A stretch of DNA of 64,000 bases from Varroa destructor (Eukaryota; Arthropoda; Arachnida; Mesostigmata; Varroidae): contig NW_019211460.1 of NCBI RefSeq assembly GCF_002443255.2, positions 28,802,481-28,866,480 of the forward strand, given 5' to 3'. The notes under the pieces are model-generated. The model did no database searches. It had not been told where the DNA came from and saw only the letters and a program-made list of their open reading frames with translations. This document shows positions 11,852-24,760 of this stretch, piece after piece (within the stretch, counting starts at the first letter, position 1; the number at the start of each line of letters is the position of its first letter). The position numbers were made by a program, and so were the translations under genes.

Positions 11852-14800
11852 GCATATATATGGCTAGATTGCATCAATCAATGCGAAGATTATCAAACAA
11901 CCGTAACCCCACTACGGTTATCAGACCAAAAGTATGACCTATGATGTGACTAAGCTTTTGGTGTACTTGTGTGGTAAGCTGCTCGGAGTTTAATGTTCGT
12001 AGCTGAATATCACAAAATCTGTGGGATTATGATGGAGATATTTGGCACTCAGAGAATAATTGTGTAACATTTGCTCGATGACGAAGAACCCCTGTATAAC
12101 ATGAGACGCTGTACCAAAGATTATCCCACAACACCCGACAATTACATCACGATAGTGATAAATTTTGTTGAATTTATATTGCAAATAGGTTTTCTATTTT
12201 TTACAAAACCACCCAAAACGTTGGTAGGTAACACAATTACAGGGTAGTACATATACATTAGAGACACCGCGCGTAAATATTTGTTGATTGCTTGGACCCT
12301 GAAGGGGAATAAGGTTTTAAAATGCACTTATGTAAAGAGATGAAATTGCTAGCGGCACCTTTATCGTGAGTAACCTGAAAATTACTTTTTATACCAAAAT
12401 CGCTGCCAAAATAGTAAATCACTAATGAAGTATCAAAATTTGCGTTAAAAGGTTATCATCCAGTATATTACTCTATTTGTGCTAATGATCACACATTAAT
12501 TAGACGCATCAAATGTATCAGGGTCCCGCATTGTTGACACTGAAAACAAATAAAACCTTATTAAGCTCATAGTTTTGCTCATTCAAACAGTTGTTCATTG
12601 GACTCAGATCTTGTTCACAGATAGGGATTTTAAGAAAGCATGACTTCAAAAAAGTTTCATAGTTGATTCTTCACTTAGCCTGAAGGCATATTTAACTCAC
12701 TTGAAACTAGTCCTTTGAATGCAAGTACTACGCGTTTTCAACGTATATTTAACTATAAAGTACTTAGCGCCACATGGCATTGCATTCAATGTCTAAATTT
12801 CAAGTGGCAGGCTGTACTATTTATATTCCTTACGCCTAATTGTCGGTAAGTTAAGAGCAAGCAAGAGATATGAAAGATGCATCGAAATCAACGTTATCTC
12901 TAAGCGCATCGGGTAGGCGGTGAATAAACGATAGGCCTTATTGACTTTTTTTTTGGTTGCCAAGTTCACATCGAAGTGACCCACCTTACGTTCTAATGAA
13001 AAAGTAGAACTTGTTGTACAGTCTAATGAGGATAATTAGCAGCATGGCGTTGCATTTTATAGGTAGTAGGTCGATGTTTTCTCCAATAAGTAATACGTTT
13101 GTTTACCTACGACGTGCAGATACTTACTAAACGTGGAGCATCCTCTCATTATATATGATTCGTATAATGATACCGAACATACGTAATTTATTGTATACAT
13201 ACTATGTATTCCTTTATAGGAATCTCGACGGCTTTGAAAAAATCAGAGAACAACCCAAATACTGCACCTTATCAGCTAACAACATTTATAGTCACACACC
13301 TATCGATAAACCTTTGTCAGAGTCATGGAAAGAACTTTGCGGCCTGACGTGTATTTTTTGGGAAAAAATTATATAACCACCAGTGGGTAGGACGTCAGAG
13401 TGAAGTAGGAGTTTTAACACTGCTGTCGTAACGATTTCTGGGCGTAAATGACGATTTTGGACTAGGCATCCTGACCCCACTTATAAAAGAAACAGCGGCT
13501 CAAATCGCGCCAGACATAGAGGACGACAGGCATTATGAAATATTAATCTTGATTCAACTGGCCGAGAGTAGACTCAGACTTTATTCAGTGTATGGTGTTC
13601 AGGACGTTGTGCTTGTACCTTGTATTGTGTAAACCTTTGCAGCGAACGATTTGTGGCTATACTCCTTTTCGTGAAAAATGAAATGCTAAAAGCCGTGCAA
13701 ATGGTATTTATACAGCAGGTTTTTGGCTACTAGGCTATGAATCAACGCTGAAGTTATCTTATATTAACAATTCAATAACACATAATTGAAAGAAACAGCA
13801 GTAACGCTGAGGTCTTCTAACATAAATAGGTTAAAAACTATTCTAAATATTTAAAAAAAACGGTACATACGTTCGTTGCATTCTGCGGGTATCGGTCGGA
13901 GCGGACAACTAAGATACGTGTGGTTGGTACAAAGCCACATTCTCGATACTTTTTTGACGCCTGTGTATCCATGTGCCAACAACAGAATAACATGTACAAC
14001 TGCGTCTATGTAATATATGCTACTATATATATCATATCGACTGCATCTGCACATCACACAATCTGTGTGTAATGATAACGTCTGTTTGACATGATGTTTT
14101 TTATCATAATATATCGTACTATAATTTCCGTCTCCACGGTTGTTGTTATCTGCGGTTGAACTGTGCCGCATATAGTTCTTCCAAAGCAGCAGAGATTCAT
14201 TAGTGTATTTGAAGTATGCAACCGGCACTTTGACCAACGTTTCCGTCATTTCCTCTCGTATCTCCCTGAAATAATAATAATAAAACAACAAGAACAAGCT
14301 TTCACACTTTATTTAAACTATTCATGTAGCTCAAAGGCACATCATATGTATCAACCATTTGGTGGGAGCGTATGTAGAGTGTATATAAATCTATTTGCAT
14401 ATGCGTAAATATATTCAGGGTGTGCAGGAATTTCGCGCTCGGCTCTCTTTGCTATTTGTTATGCTGTTCGGCTCTATTTGTCGCACAGAGGAAAAACAAC
14501 TCTGACGGAGGAAAAAATAATAACTAAGTTTGCTTTGTTTTTACAGAAGCGTTTATTGTGCATACCAATGGGGAAGTGTAGCGAATATAAAATAAATACG
14601 TAAATCAATTCACAGACTGACTCAATAAATATTTCTCCAATTGCATGAACATATGGTTACGCTATTGTTGCGGTAGCAATTAGGCGTTTATTTCCACTGC
14701 AAAGAACGACTTACTGATGATGAAGTCTATGTGGGTTAATACGTCTTCACTTTCTTAATCTGTGTTTTTGAAAACCGCTTTGTCTTCTCCACAATCGCAA

Positions 14801-17648
14801 TAGTCACTTAGACGATGCGAGAGCAATATATATATAACGGACTATCACCAGTAAAGCACTCGCGCGCAAATCGTTCTGTATATCTTAGAAGACTCGCTGG
14901 CGCACTAATACAAATGTATAAACTGTTTTCCGCTGGAAGAACACGCCGAGTTGAGGCACCGATTTGCTCGTCGCAAGTTTATAACATCGTTTGTTTCCAA
15001 CAGGTCGTGTTGCTGGTTAACATAACATAAGTTGAGCTTAGTGGACATTGGACATCTATACAGTAGAATAACTTGGTTCCTTATTTTGCACAGAAACACG
15101 TAAAATAAGTAGCTGAGCTCGACCTCCTAGAAACACACGATCAAGCCACGCAATTCGGACGAGAACACAGTTCGCCAACTCTCCAGTGGTTTGTGTGTTG
15201 CCGACAACAAAATCTATGTGACTTAGTTTCTCCAAGCAGTGAAACACCTTTCTTGCATGTGTTCGTTGCTTTAATAAAAGCCATTGGTAGATGTATGCGG
15301 TTGGCAAGCAATATTGCATAGATTCTACTGCTACATAATAATAATGCCGCTGTCTGCATTAAAGCTACCGAAATCATATTCTATATGAGCGCATAAATCG
15401 CACCAAGAACAACGCTCAGGTGATTGCACACACAAAAATACGAAAAGATGCGGTTTTCTTTTCAGAAAACTTTTTCTATTACTGATCGAAAAAATTAAAT
15501 CCTCTTACCATAGAAAACTATTTTTTTTCGTTCTTTTTACATAAATGAACTGGGTTCACATGATGAAAACGTAGTGTACTTGGTACAAGCCAATAAATTT
15601 TACATGTACAAAAGTATTGTTTTATTATATTAGCCAATCACTTTTCAATGGAGTTGCTCCTTGGAGCGTAATACGGCAGCTATTTTTGTCGTGATTGCCA
15701 CTACAAAATCGTGAGACATAGTAAGTACTTGAAGTCGAGTCAATTACCAAACTGTTTGAGTAGAAAAAAAACTGGTATTACTAAATTGATATGATGTAAA
15801 TCAGCGTCATCTAATTTCACGCGATTATAATCGCCTGAAAATATATGACGCTGACTCACTTAAATAGCATTCCTTAGGATGTATTTAAAATGCAAACGTA
15901 AACAAGGGAAATGGCCATGAAAGTAAGGTCTAGGATCGATCATGTTAGAATAAGTATTATCTTAACAGTTAATAAGGAGAGTGAACATTTGGGAACAGCA
16001 CGACATTATCCTTACGGGTTGCAGGCACCTGCAATAAACTCACATAAGTGATCCGGTGACTACGACTAGGTTGGGTGAGGTGTCACATATGCGATCGTAT
16101 GTTCCTATTCTACGATATGGTACAAGGTACTCTTCTATAATATATACTCATCTATGGCAAGGTGCTATTCTATAATATTATATAGTACATTATGCTTTTT
16201 GGTCATCCAAGTAGGCATTTTTATTTTTCTTTGATGCGGGTTGTATGTACCTGTCCCAGGACAGCAGGCATGCATTTATGTCCTTCATGTGTGCAGCCGG
16301 CGAAAATGTCACTTTGTTAAGCGTGCCCATCATCCCTTTACGCATATTCCTGCAAGACAACATTAAAAATCTAAGCGATCAGCTACTGTTTTCGTTTCTG
16401 CCACACCGTCGAGTATATCTCCTTACTGCGTTTTGAGAAATGATGTCGGTATATAGACACAAATTGCTAGAGTGCGTGACAGTTTTGAAAGTATTGAGGA
16501 TATCGTACTAACATATAGAAATGATAAATAAGGCCCACTTGCGGCGTAGCCTAAAGTTAATAAATAAATCAGTAGATAAATAAGTCGATAGGTAATACTT
16601 ATATTACAGATCTAATGAAACGCATGGTCGAGGAGGAATCTGTCAGGAAGAATCGGAAATCGGAGAAGTGCCAACTGAAATGTATGTCACGCCACAATCA
16701 GTCCCTCGATCACGGTTTCATTTATTTTTACGAAAACTACCTTTTAACCTACTAATGAATGAGTAACGTCCACCTGACCACATACACTAGTGTATAAAAA
16801 AAAATTTATCGATAAAAATCGCGGTCTTTGACGATTAACGGCCAGCTCATGATAGAGCTTGCGGTGCTGCGTCCGTCTGCCCTTGTGATACCCACAATTA
16901 AAATTTCCGAACTTTAGAAGGTGTGCTTTAGTTCCGCGAGTATCTTAAACAGAATGACTTTTGGGAGTCGCTCTTTTTTTGTAGAAACACAAAATTGTAG
17001 TACTAAGAGAGTGCGTCATGTTTTGTGTATGAATCGAATTAACAGAAGCTCCTTTTTTTTACCCAGAAGCCGGCCAGGAGGAGCCTAGGTGACAGATATA
17101 ACGACCAGTTGCGGTTGCCAGTGGGTATTTTTTAACTCATCCGTGGTTCTTCTAGTCGAAGGAGTTTTTACAGTTGAATTCAAGAAAACAAACGCACCAG
17201 CGCGGCTTCTGCGACAACAACTTTGGTACGTACGCCATGCGTTCGAATCCCGTTGATCAATGTAGCCAGAGCATAGCAAATGGCCAGCGTATGACATACT
17301 AGCTCATAACCCTTCGGAAGAATAAAAACTTGGTTATGAAAGCTGAACGAACACGCTACAGATATATTTTATCCTAATGAAGACAGCCATTAATGTAGTA
17401 CTTCGAACGCTATACAGTCCTGCAGCAATGATCAGGACGAAGATAGCAACCGCGGCAAGAGCCGGAACACTTAGTTAACAGGCCAAGTCCGGCAATTGAT
17501 ATACATATATATTTGACAATTTTTTATCCTGCACCTTCGATATATATACATATATATTTCCCATACGAACCCATGTAAGATCTTCTTTTTGGATTTGCTT
17601 GAGTGACGCAATGATATCGCTTTGGAACTAAAGCTGTCGTCGATTAAC

Positions 17649-19913
17649 GATTCGGCAAGCGCGCTTCATGAAAACTATTTTTGCATAAGAGTAGACCATT
17701 AAACCAAATGGTAACATATAGCCGCCAATGAAATAGGCTATAATATACGACTTGAATCTCGCGCTGTTATGCTGCCAGTCGATGGTGCACGCAGTCCCAT
17801 AGGGCTCATAATAGTACCTGCAAGGAGAGTAAAAAGAATTAACAGGTAGGAAACTGAATGCTTAGCAAACACCAACAAAATACGTGAATATCACAAAAAG
17901 CTCTTAGACTGTTTTATTTTTAAGATCGCATGTATTGCTTTACTTGCTCCATCCGATGACTGGCAAAAGCGCCCAGAAGACGGCAAATACCCAGATGAAC
18001 GTGATATAGATGACGTAACGGCGATGTAAACGATCTGCGGAAAAATGGCTGTTAGTGATGTGTTTAGTTGAGGTATGTATTAGGATCGAAAAGGACTAAA
18101 AACAATTCCATCATAAACCAAATGGCATTCGGACTAACATTATAGCCAGAAATCTGCTGGCTTTTAAATACATAAATTTGAATGACTCTCGGGTACAAAA
18201 CGAGTAACAAGGATCAAAATATTTGGAGTCAAAATAGAAATGTATATATTTATTTGCAAGTGTGTTACATGGGATACTCAGGTTACTATAATAATAGAAG
18301 GTGACACATGTATGCCAAATTTCGTAAACATGAAATGATCTTGAATGGTTTTGAAATCAAATGATTTTTTTCGGTCAATTTTTTACGTCAAGCAACTTAG
18401 AGCTTCAGTCGTTAAAGTTTTGACTTCAGAAACACAAGTGTATTTATTAAGTACGTCGTTAGAATCAGGATCTGAAAAAAACTGCCTATTTAACGAAGTC
18501 AATAGCTTTGGAAAGCTTGCTTCTTACCCAGGTACTTCTGCGTGGGCACTGCATCTGGTTTTATCTCTGATATAGCGCGGTATTGTTCATACGAAAGTAC
18601 AGAAAGCGTGCCAATATGAACAGTTCCAAACAGAAACCCAAAAAAAACGTATAAAACGCAACCGACATCACCGAACGACCACCTGCAAACAGATTATATT
18701 AATGTCGGCGGATGAACCTTGTTCCCAGCCTTATAATAATTATATGATCATTTTCTCTAGAATATCGAGTAGAACACATGGATTTTTGTTATACATCGTG
18801 CCCTTTGCTACTTGTTGTTGTTTTTATACTTAGATGAGGAATTTCGTTTTTCACCATTCCATTCGTTGATGATATTTCGTGAAGGCTCCAGTAGTAGTCA
18901 CAGAGTGTAGAACGTTCTAAAGTAGACAAATCGCTCGAAGTCCAAAAAGTAGAGTTATACAACTTGTTAGGCGATACCAAAAAAGTCCGCGCGGGTCATC
19001 TTGTTAGCTTCCACAGTATCAGCGATTACAGACGAACTTGCTACTACAAGAGCGCAAACATTGCGCCTGCTAATGTAGCACAGTTTGCCTCGCATCGAAT
19101 TTCCTCGTTTAATAAAGCTTTAAAAAAAGCTGCGCTCTGTTTTGTCTATCACCAGATTTTCCTGCCTATTTTGATAAACCTCTTTTACTAAGGCAGAATC
19201 TTCCTATACAGTAACCAGAATTGTTACCTCATAGTACGCTTATAATAACGACGAAAAGTTGCACGAAATATCTAACAAATTTGTAATGAAGTGCAGTCTT
19301 ATATCATTGGTTTAAACAAATTCAGCAAAGCTTTTCCCGAACTCTGCGGATCTTTATTTAATTATGCAAATTAGAAAGTAGAAATTACCTTCCAGCAAAG
19401 TTAACCACCGTATGGATGGGAAACCCAAGAAGCAAGATGCAAATGTCAGAGACCGTGAGGTTCAACAAAACCATCGAGGATGGTGAGAGCCGGCCTGGTG
19501 TACGGTAAAACATGCCCAACACAACAAAATTGGCGATCAAACCGACAATTCCTATAAAAAGAACAATTATATGAGGGATAATAGTACAATAGCTCCCAAC
19601 ACTTTAAGTGTTAATACATATTATACGGGTCGATCTATCAAACTGACCTGATCTAGACTACATGGTTCTGTTTTGTAACGTACGCATGTATCATATGTAC
19701 TTCTTCATACTAGGTACATAGGTTTCTAATTCGACACCAAGGACATTAAGCTCAGTCAAAATTTGTCTCAGTCGTTTTTTTCAAAAAAATACATGCAGAA
19801 ATAAATTTGAACTGTGAGAGCTAATAAAACTGGAAAGGATTATTTACAGAACACACACCTGTGATTGTCAAATAAATTCCAAGAAGGTTATGTGTCATCT
19901 GCGAGACGTGCAT
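17649..19913 (-). CDS. Peropsin-like opsin (retinal GPCR), TM1-TM5 exons, 3' part missing
   Basis: Five minus-strand exons join in phase: 19913-19859, 19551-19389, 18682-18528, 18034-17944 and 17817-about 17649. They encode THNLLGIYLTITG...NFVVLGMF (TM1), VLLNLTVSDICILLLG (TM2, with the LxxSD Asp), RWSFGDVGCVLY (extracellular Cys of the disulfide, start of TM3), FWALLPVIGWSKY (TM4) and YGTACTIDW (second disulfide Cys) before TM5. The T-(E/T)-H-N start of TM1, VLGxF and the GTACTIDW loop resemble peropsin (RRH) more than visual r-opsins. Peropsins bind all-trans retinal and are thought to act in retinoid handling or non-visual sensing. The usual (D/E)RY at the end of TM3 reads E-Q-Y. The N-terminus before TM1 is only about eight residues from the chosen ATG; the frame is open upstream, so another start or exon is possible. 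TM6-TM7 with the retinal Lys was not found. Confidence 0.75.
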
Positions 19914-21049
19914 ATCTTCGAAAACGTCTTTTAGGTGCTCCTTGTTACCAGGTATATTCCACCAGTTGGACGTGTTTCAGCCCAACTTCCAAAATTCACC
20001 GAAATCCGCCATCGTTCCGATTGTATTTTTTTATCATAATAATCATAATTTTGACGCTTAGATACGATCTTCCAATTTTTTTCTCGGCAGATTCCAGCTG
20101 GGTGAAGCACAAATTAATTCCACATTTTTCTTTTGCTATATTCGTTTTTAAACTTGAGAAACTTGCACTGGAATGTAGATAACAAATTGGAACTAGAAGC
20201 TTACCAGTGGCGCACATCCCTAAATATAAGGCTTTTTGCCTCGACCCTTCCTCTCTGTATAGGAAAGGGTCGATAAAGAAAAGCCTAAGCACATATATTT
20301 AGTCAGTACCATTAAGGTATTTTCTCCTACGTAATTATATGCGTAACCTACTGCGCTACCCCCGCGTAATCCACCTCTCGTTAGGACACAAGTTATCCAA
20401 GAGATAAAAATCATGCCTTCGGCATATGTTTTAATAGACGATTTGTGCCATAGTCTTCTCATGTACACCTTATCTCGCGATGCTGTAACACGAGACATAC
20501 TAAGCCACAGATGAGCAAACGCAACCGTACAGCATGCGTGCAACCTATGCTTAATCCCCATAAAATGAAAAGAGAATCTTTAATCTTATCAGATACGTTT
20601 TAGATAGATAAGTTTTAGATATACGTATAATCTTATCGGAACCATGTAGGGAAAATAGGTTCCCTAAAGGAACGGATCATGTATATAAATACAAAGGAAT
20701 AAGATTATCTTTTTATTTTAATGCGACAATACTTATCATTGTGGTGCAGGCTGACTATTGCTCGCCGCTGAATGTCTGTATCCAAATGTATATCACACAG
20801 TTCGCATGTTAAGCGATTTTTTTTTTATATATTTAATAAAAATTACGCAACGGGAGTTTCTGTTCACATTTGCCAAAGGTAAGCTTAACTTTTTTCGTGG
20901 CAACGTTTCTTTTTACCACAAACCTAAATACTGCTAAGTATACGTAGAAGCAAATTGGTGTAACTATGTTGAATATCTATTTGTGTCGTTCTAGGCGAAA
21001 AGCCAATCACTATAGTAGTTCCCTAGCCTGATAAAAGAATAAAGTAAAA
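19914..21049. other. Region upstream of the opsin, no recognised exon
   Basis: Open frames exist on both strands (for example 20220-20561 minus) but show no family resemblance. An upstream opsin exon carrying a glycosylated N-terminus could be hidden here; none was identified. Confidence 0.35.
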
Positions 21050-21780
21050 AAAAATTACTATATTCGTCAACTTTTCAACGGCAAATGCATTAAAATTTCC
21101 CATCCAAGTTCTCTCAGTGTCGGCCGGGCAGCTAAGGATATATGTCTAGCACTGTCATGATGAAAGACGACGCCTTTTCTATTTAGTAGTTGTGTTATTT
21201 CCTTCAATGGTTTATTGTAATCTCGTTAGTTTCTGATAGTAGGAGTCCAATTCAATTGTTTTGCCAGGCGGCAGCAAGACATAACATACAACGCCTTTTC
21301 TACGTCTTTGCAGTTCGTCTATCGATTGGGAGGTACATTTCTTATTTCTCTTTATTTGTACATTATTGTTGTACATGATATATTTTTTCATCACCTATGA
21401 TCAACAGCTGTAGAAATGGCTCGACATTTCTATAGAATTTCGTAAGTGAAAGCATCAAGTAATTTTTTTGCGTCTTATGCAACGAAACATCGAGTTCTCC
21501 AGTCATTTCCTTCGTCAGTTCTTCGAGTCAACTTCCTTCAAACAGTTTAAAGCTATATAATAGAACTTTATTAGGTTCTTGGCGATATCGTGGCTATTCA
21601 CGTGTCAGCCTTTATCAACTTTCATAATAATTTCATCAACTGTTTCTGTGATTAGTGGACCAGTACACCTAAAGGAGCTAAGGGAGCACTTAGCATCAAA
21701 ATTTCCAATACGTAAGCGACAGAACCATCTTTAAAGCGTTTCTTCCGATCACGCATACTGACCAAAACAGTGCACATTTT
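21050..21780 (-). mobile_element. Degenerate mariner transposase, minus strand
   Basis: Read on the minus strand from high to low coordinates, pieces in shifting frames follow a mariner transposase. Near 21700-21740 RLRIGNFDAKCS matches the linker region. Near 21600-21680 ITETVDEIIMKV then HVNSHDIAKNL matches the second HTH. Near 21520 comes EELTKEMTGELDVSLHKTQ. Near 21410 LLIIGDEK matches the catalytic TGDEKW block. Near 21240 PPGKTIELDSYYQKL and at 21080-21180 KGVVFHHDSARHISLA match the family KGVVFHHDNARPH block with the second catalytic Asp. Several stops and frameshifts make it inactive. The last C-terminal block is not recognisable. It is a separate insertion from the one at 9.7 kb and on the opposite strand. 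Confidence 0.82.
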
Positions 21781-22169
21781 TTATGCACTCTGATAGCATT
21801 CGTGTCTTTGTCTAAATAAAATTGTCATATATAGTGAGTTTTTGCAAAAATTTCGTTCGACTTAAAGGTTTTACTTTTCTTAAGTCTGAATATAAGTATA
21901 CCAATAGTTTTAGCGCATCTACCATTACTAGCAGACATCAGCTTCTAAATAAAATAAAATTAAATTAAATTCGATGCGATCTATATATACTTCAGAAATG
22001 TGACTTCAAAGCCATTCAGTTAGAAAAACGGTCAATACTTTTCGACCGACAACCTAACATATTAGGCTGCCATGAGCAAACGGGATGCACTCTGAAACCG
22101 AGTAAATAAAAAACTGAGTAAAAAAAAAGACGATATTAACCGATAAATGCTCTAGTCTTTTAGGAACTT

Positions 22170-22975
22170 ATGAGTGAAAATCGGTTAAGCCTACTCAAGG
22201 AAAAGTTAGTTCAGAAAGGAAAGCACCTTTTAGACTCGAAAATCGATACTCAGTGGTCAGATTTCTGTTCCTTGAAGTTTATAGTGCCGCGAAAATTCCT
22301 CAAAGACCGATGAACTCATTAAGGAAAGAGGCCTTAAAAGGTAAAAACGTTTCAAGAACGGAAATCGAAGAGATGGAAAGTAGCCAGAATATGACGACAT
22401 TCAATCCAACGACAAGTACGCATTACCGCAATCGAAAAGTTCTATCGGCCGAAATGGGGATTTTATACATAACATTTTAGAGAATTATAACGCAAGTGGT
22501 AAAAATGCGGAAACCGATAAAAAATCGGTCTTAAGATTCGCTATAGGCAAATTGGAAATACGTGAGGTGTATTTCATGTGCAATTTAGGGAAATTTAATC
22601 AATTCAGAGCCCGCTTGGAGTATACGGTTCCCATAGGCGAAATACAGTTCAATCATTATCGCCAGTTGGAGAGTGACCAAGCGAAAGAATAGCCTCGCCC
22701 TGGAGTGAAATCGGGTTCGGTGGCATTATCGGTGGCATTATTATTAATACTTGCAGTGGTACCATAAAATACTCGCCGAAATTGCAAGAATAACTGCAAG
22801 CGGCCGTCCTGAGTTTTTCAAAAAACGCATAGATCTTTGACACGACAATCAAAAGTACGCACTTTGGTGACTTGATGATGACGCAAGCCGTAATTGCCAT
22901 GCCTAAGTCACTTCTTGCATTAAAAAAAAGAATAACTACCACTGGCTTGAAACCGTTTATTCTCTTAATCTAAGT
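22170..22975 (+). pseudogene. Unidentified coding remnant in three frames
   Basis: Consecutive plus-strand stretches look protein-coding but change frame. Frame A is open at 22170-22313 (starts MSENRLSLLKEK). Frame B covers about 22290-22385 (KGKNVSRTEIEEMESS). Frame C is open at 22384-22692, about 100 codons with PEYDD near its start and EVYFMCNLGKFNQF later. Frame A resumes at 22701-22975 (SEIGFGGIIGGIIINTC) with two in-frame stops. The pieces lie end to end at the frame switches, as expected for one decayed reading frame of roughly 250 residues. I do not recognise the family. Possible sources are an endogenous viral fragment, a transposon protein or a decayed host gene. The adjacent mariner ends about 400 bp upstream. 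That this was once coding is likely; the identity is open. Confidence 0.5.
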
Positions 22976-23150
22976 ACATGTGATTACGCGGCTGTTTACG
23001 CCCTAAAAAAAGACAACTTGTGGGCAAGCACACATGACGATCAATTGACTTTGAAAGGCCATCAGTCGAGAAATTGCATATAAATACGCAAATATTGCGC
23101 TGGGACAAGTATGTACAAAATAAAGGAAAGCGCTTCTTAAACATGTTAAA

Positions 23151-23153
<3 letters not shown>

Positions 23154-23187
<34 letters not shown>
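23154..23187. repeat. (TA)n microsatellite
   Basis: Continuous TA run of about 34 bp. Confidence 0.92.
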
Positions 23188-23188
<1 letters not shown>

Positions 23189-24591
23189 CAGGCCTAATAA
23201 AGTAATTAAGTCGAGGCACTAAAAAGCGCTGTTCTAATTTAAAATATATTCGTAGAATAATTCGTAGTAGTATATAAACACTGTGTAAGTTGATGTAGAA
23301 GAAATACACATCATCTTTTTTTCAAACATATTCTATCTGTCAAAGTTTTCCATAGTCTACGATTCACTGCCTGCAATACACTCAGTTCATGCGCACTAAA
23401 ATACTGAGACTTACGATGTCGACCAAGCGCACTTCATGACTCTCAAGGCCCCAGACTGGAAGCTTCTAGCCACTTCAAGCCAAGGGTTGACCAACGAGAA
23501 AAACTGATGTCTTAGATAGTAAAATTTAAAGAGAACGACTGGATCTATAGAACGCATCTGCTGAAGACTATATAATCCCACGCAGCCTGAACGCCTTTAT
23601 GCATTGCTTTTCGTGTTGATATTTTGAACAAACGGATTAGTTACACACAACCCTGTGAAAATCTAAGTTTCAGATTTCAAACCACACTCGACCCAATATA
23701 GTGTATCTGACGCCACTGTATACTTGTGAAACATGTCATAGACACGCATAGTACGTAAATAATGGATAATAATTTCACATCTGTGAATACTTTGTCAAGA
23801 CCTCAACAATAATAGTTAATCAATAGGGTGTAATGAAGGCATTGTGTCTTTTATATTGACCATATGTTAACTGATGCTGGATACCACAGTAGAACACAAG
23901 GCAATGACTAATTCGTATGTAGGATTCTGCGTGTCAGATCAATTACAAGACAAGCCTTAATGGTCGACAAGCTTCACGGAGACACTTGGAAGTAAGGGTC
24001 GGCGCCCGTAAACAAAATGTATGCATTATTCTTTTCTTAAAAGATAAGTATGTATACAAATATGTAAATATATTCTATATGGACCCACTGTATGTAATGC
24101 AACTTTTTATATAATTGATATAGAACCTCTTCGAGTTATTGAGGTCATATAAGGTAAAGCCCCTGGCATTTAACATCTCAAAATCTGTAGGCTATAGATT
24201 AGCGAATATGTAGATGCACAGCTAACCTATTTCTGTGCCACACTAGATAATACTTTTTCACAATGGCCGTAACAGCGTTTCTGATGTGACTAGTTGCATA
24301 TCGTTTGTGAACAGGATTGAAGTATTTGGCCCTTCCAAATATCCCCTTAACACCTGGCAGAACCTTAACAGCATTAAAAAAGCAATAAAAAATTCCGGGG
24401 TTTTAAACTATGAAGTACTATAAAGCCTGTCTTTGTCCTTTTAGTACATTGCTCAAGTTAGTTGATCGAACATTTAACAGACACCACGATTCGGCTTACT
24501 AGGTTTGCTGTTAAAGTCCTTCTCAGTTACGTACAGTAAACATAACATACATCACTACTGTTTTACATTTTGCTTACTCTACATCCTATAC

Positions 24592-24760
24592 CTAGTAAAA
24601 TCCCCAACAGTGAGTCTAGTCCGTTGGCTTTCCTGGCCGTGTGGCGGCAGTCCATTGGATTGTCTCCATCGAAGCCGGTCCAGAAGAGCAGGGTATCCTG
24701 CATTGTACTATCCACCATAGTAGACTCCCCGTGGTCATTACTTACAATATTTAGAAACAA
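24592..24760 (-). other. Possible orphan exon, unassigned
   Basis: A local rise in GC coincides with an open minus frame whose third codon positions are rich in C and G. It contains STMQDTLLFWTGFDGDN and ends at an AG|GTATAG sequence that could be a donor. No convincing acceptor or partner exons were found and no family is recognised. It may be an exon of an unseen gene, a transposon scrap or chance. Confidence 0.2.

Larger units (their letters stand above)
10641..17648. other. Long stretch without a recognised gene
   Basis: About 7 kb downstream of the peropsin exons in minus-strand sense. The missing TM6-TM7 exon of that gene would be expected here; I looked for W-S/T-P-Y and A-K-S...Y-N-P patterns on the minus strand and found none. 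It holds a TA repeat (11826-11851), an unassigned ORF (11250-11699) and part of a diverged dispersed repeat (near 12020-12140). Confidence 0.4.

Noticed and set aside
13851..14297. 148-codon minus-strand ORF
   Set aside because: Low-complexity Tyr-rich start, no domain, AT-rich composition; looks like chance.
17221..17260. tRNA B-box-like GTTCGAATCC
   Set aside because: No matching A box or cloverleaf could be formed around it.
17085..17297. Minus ORF considered as the missing opsin TM6-TM7 exon
   Set aside because: It lacks a hydrophobic helix, the retinal Lys and NPxIY.
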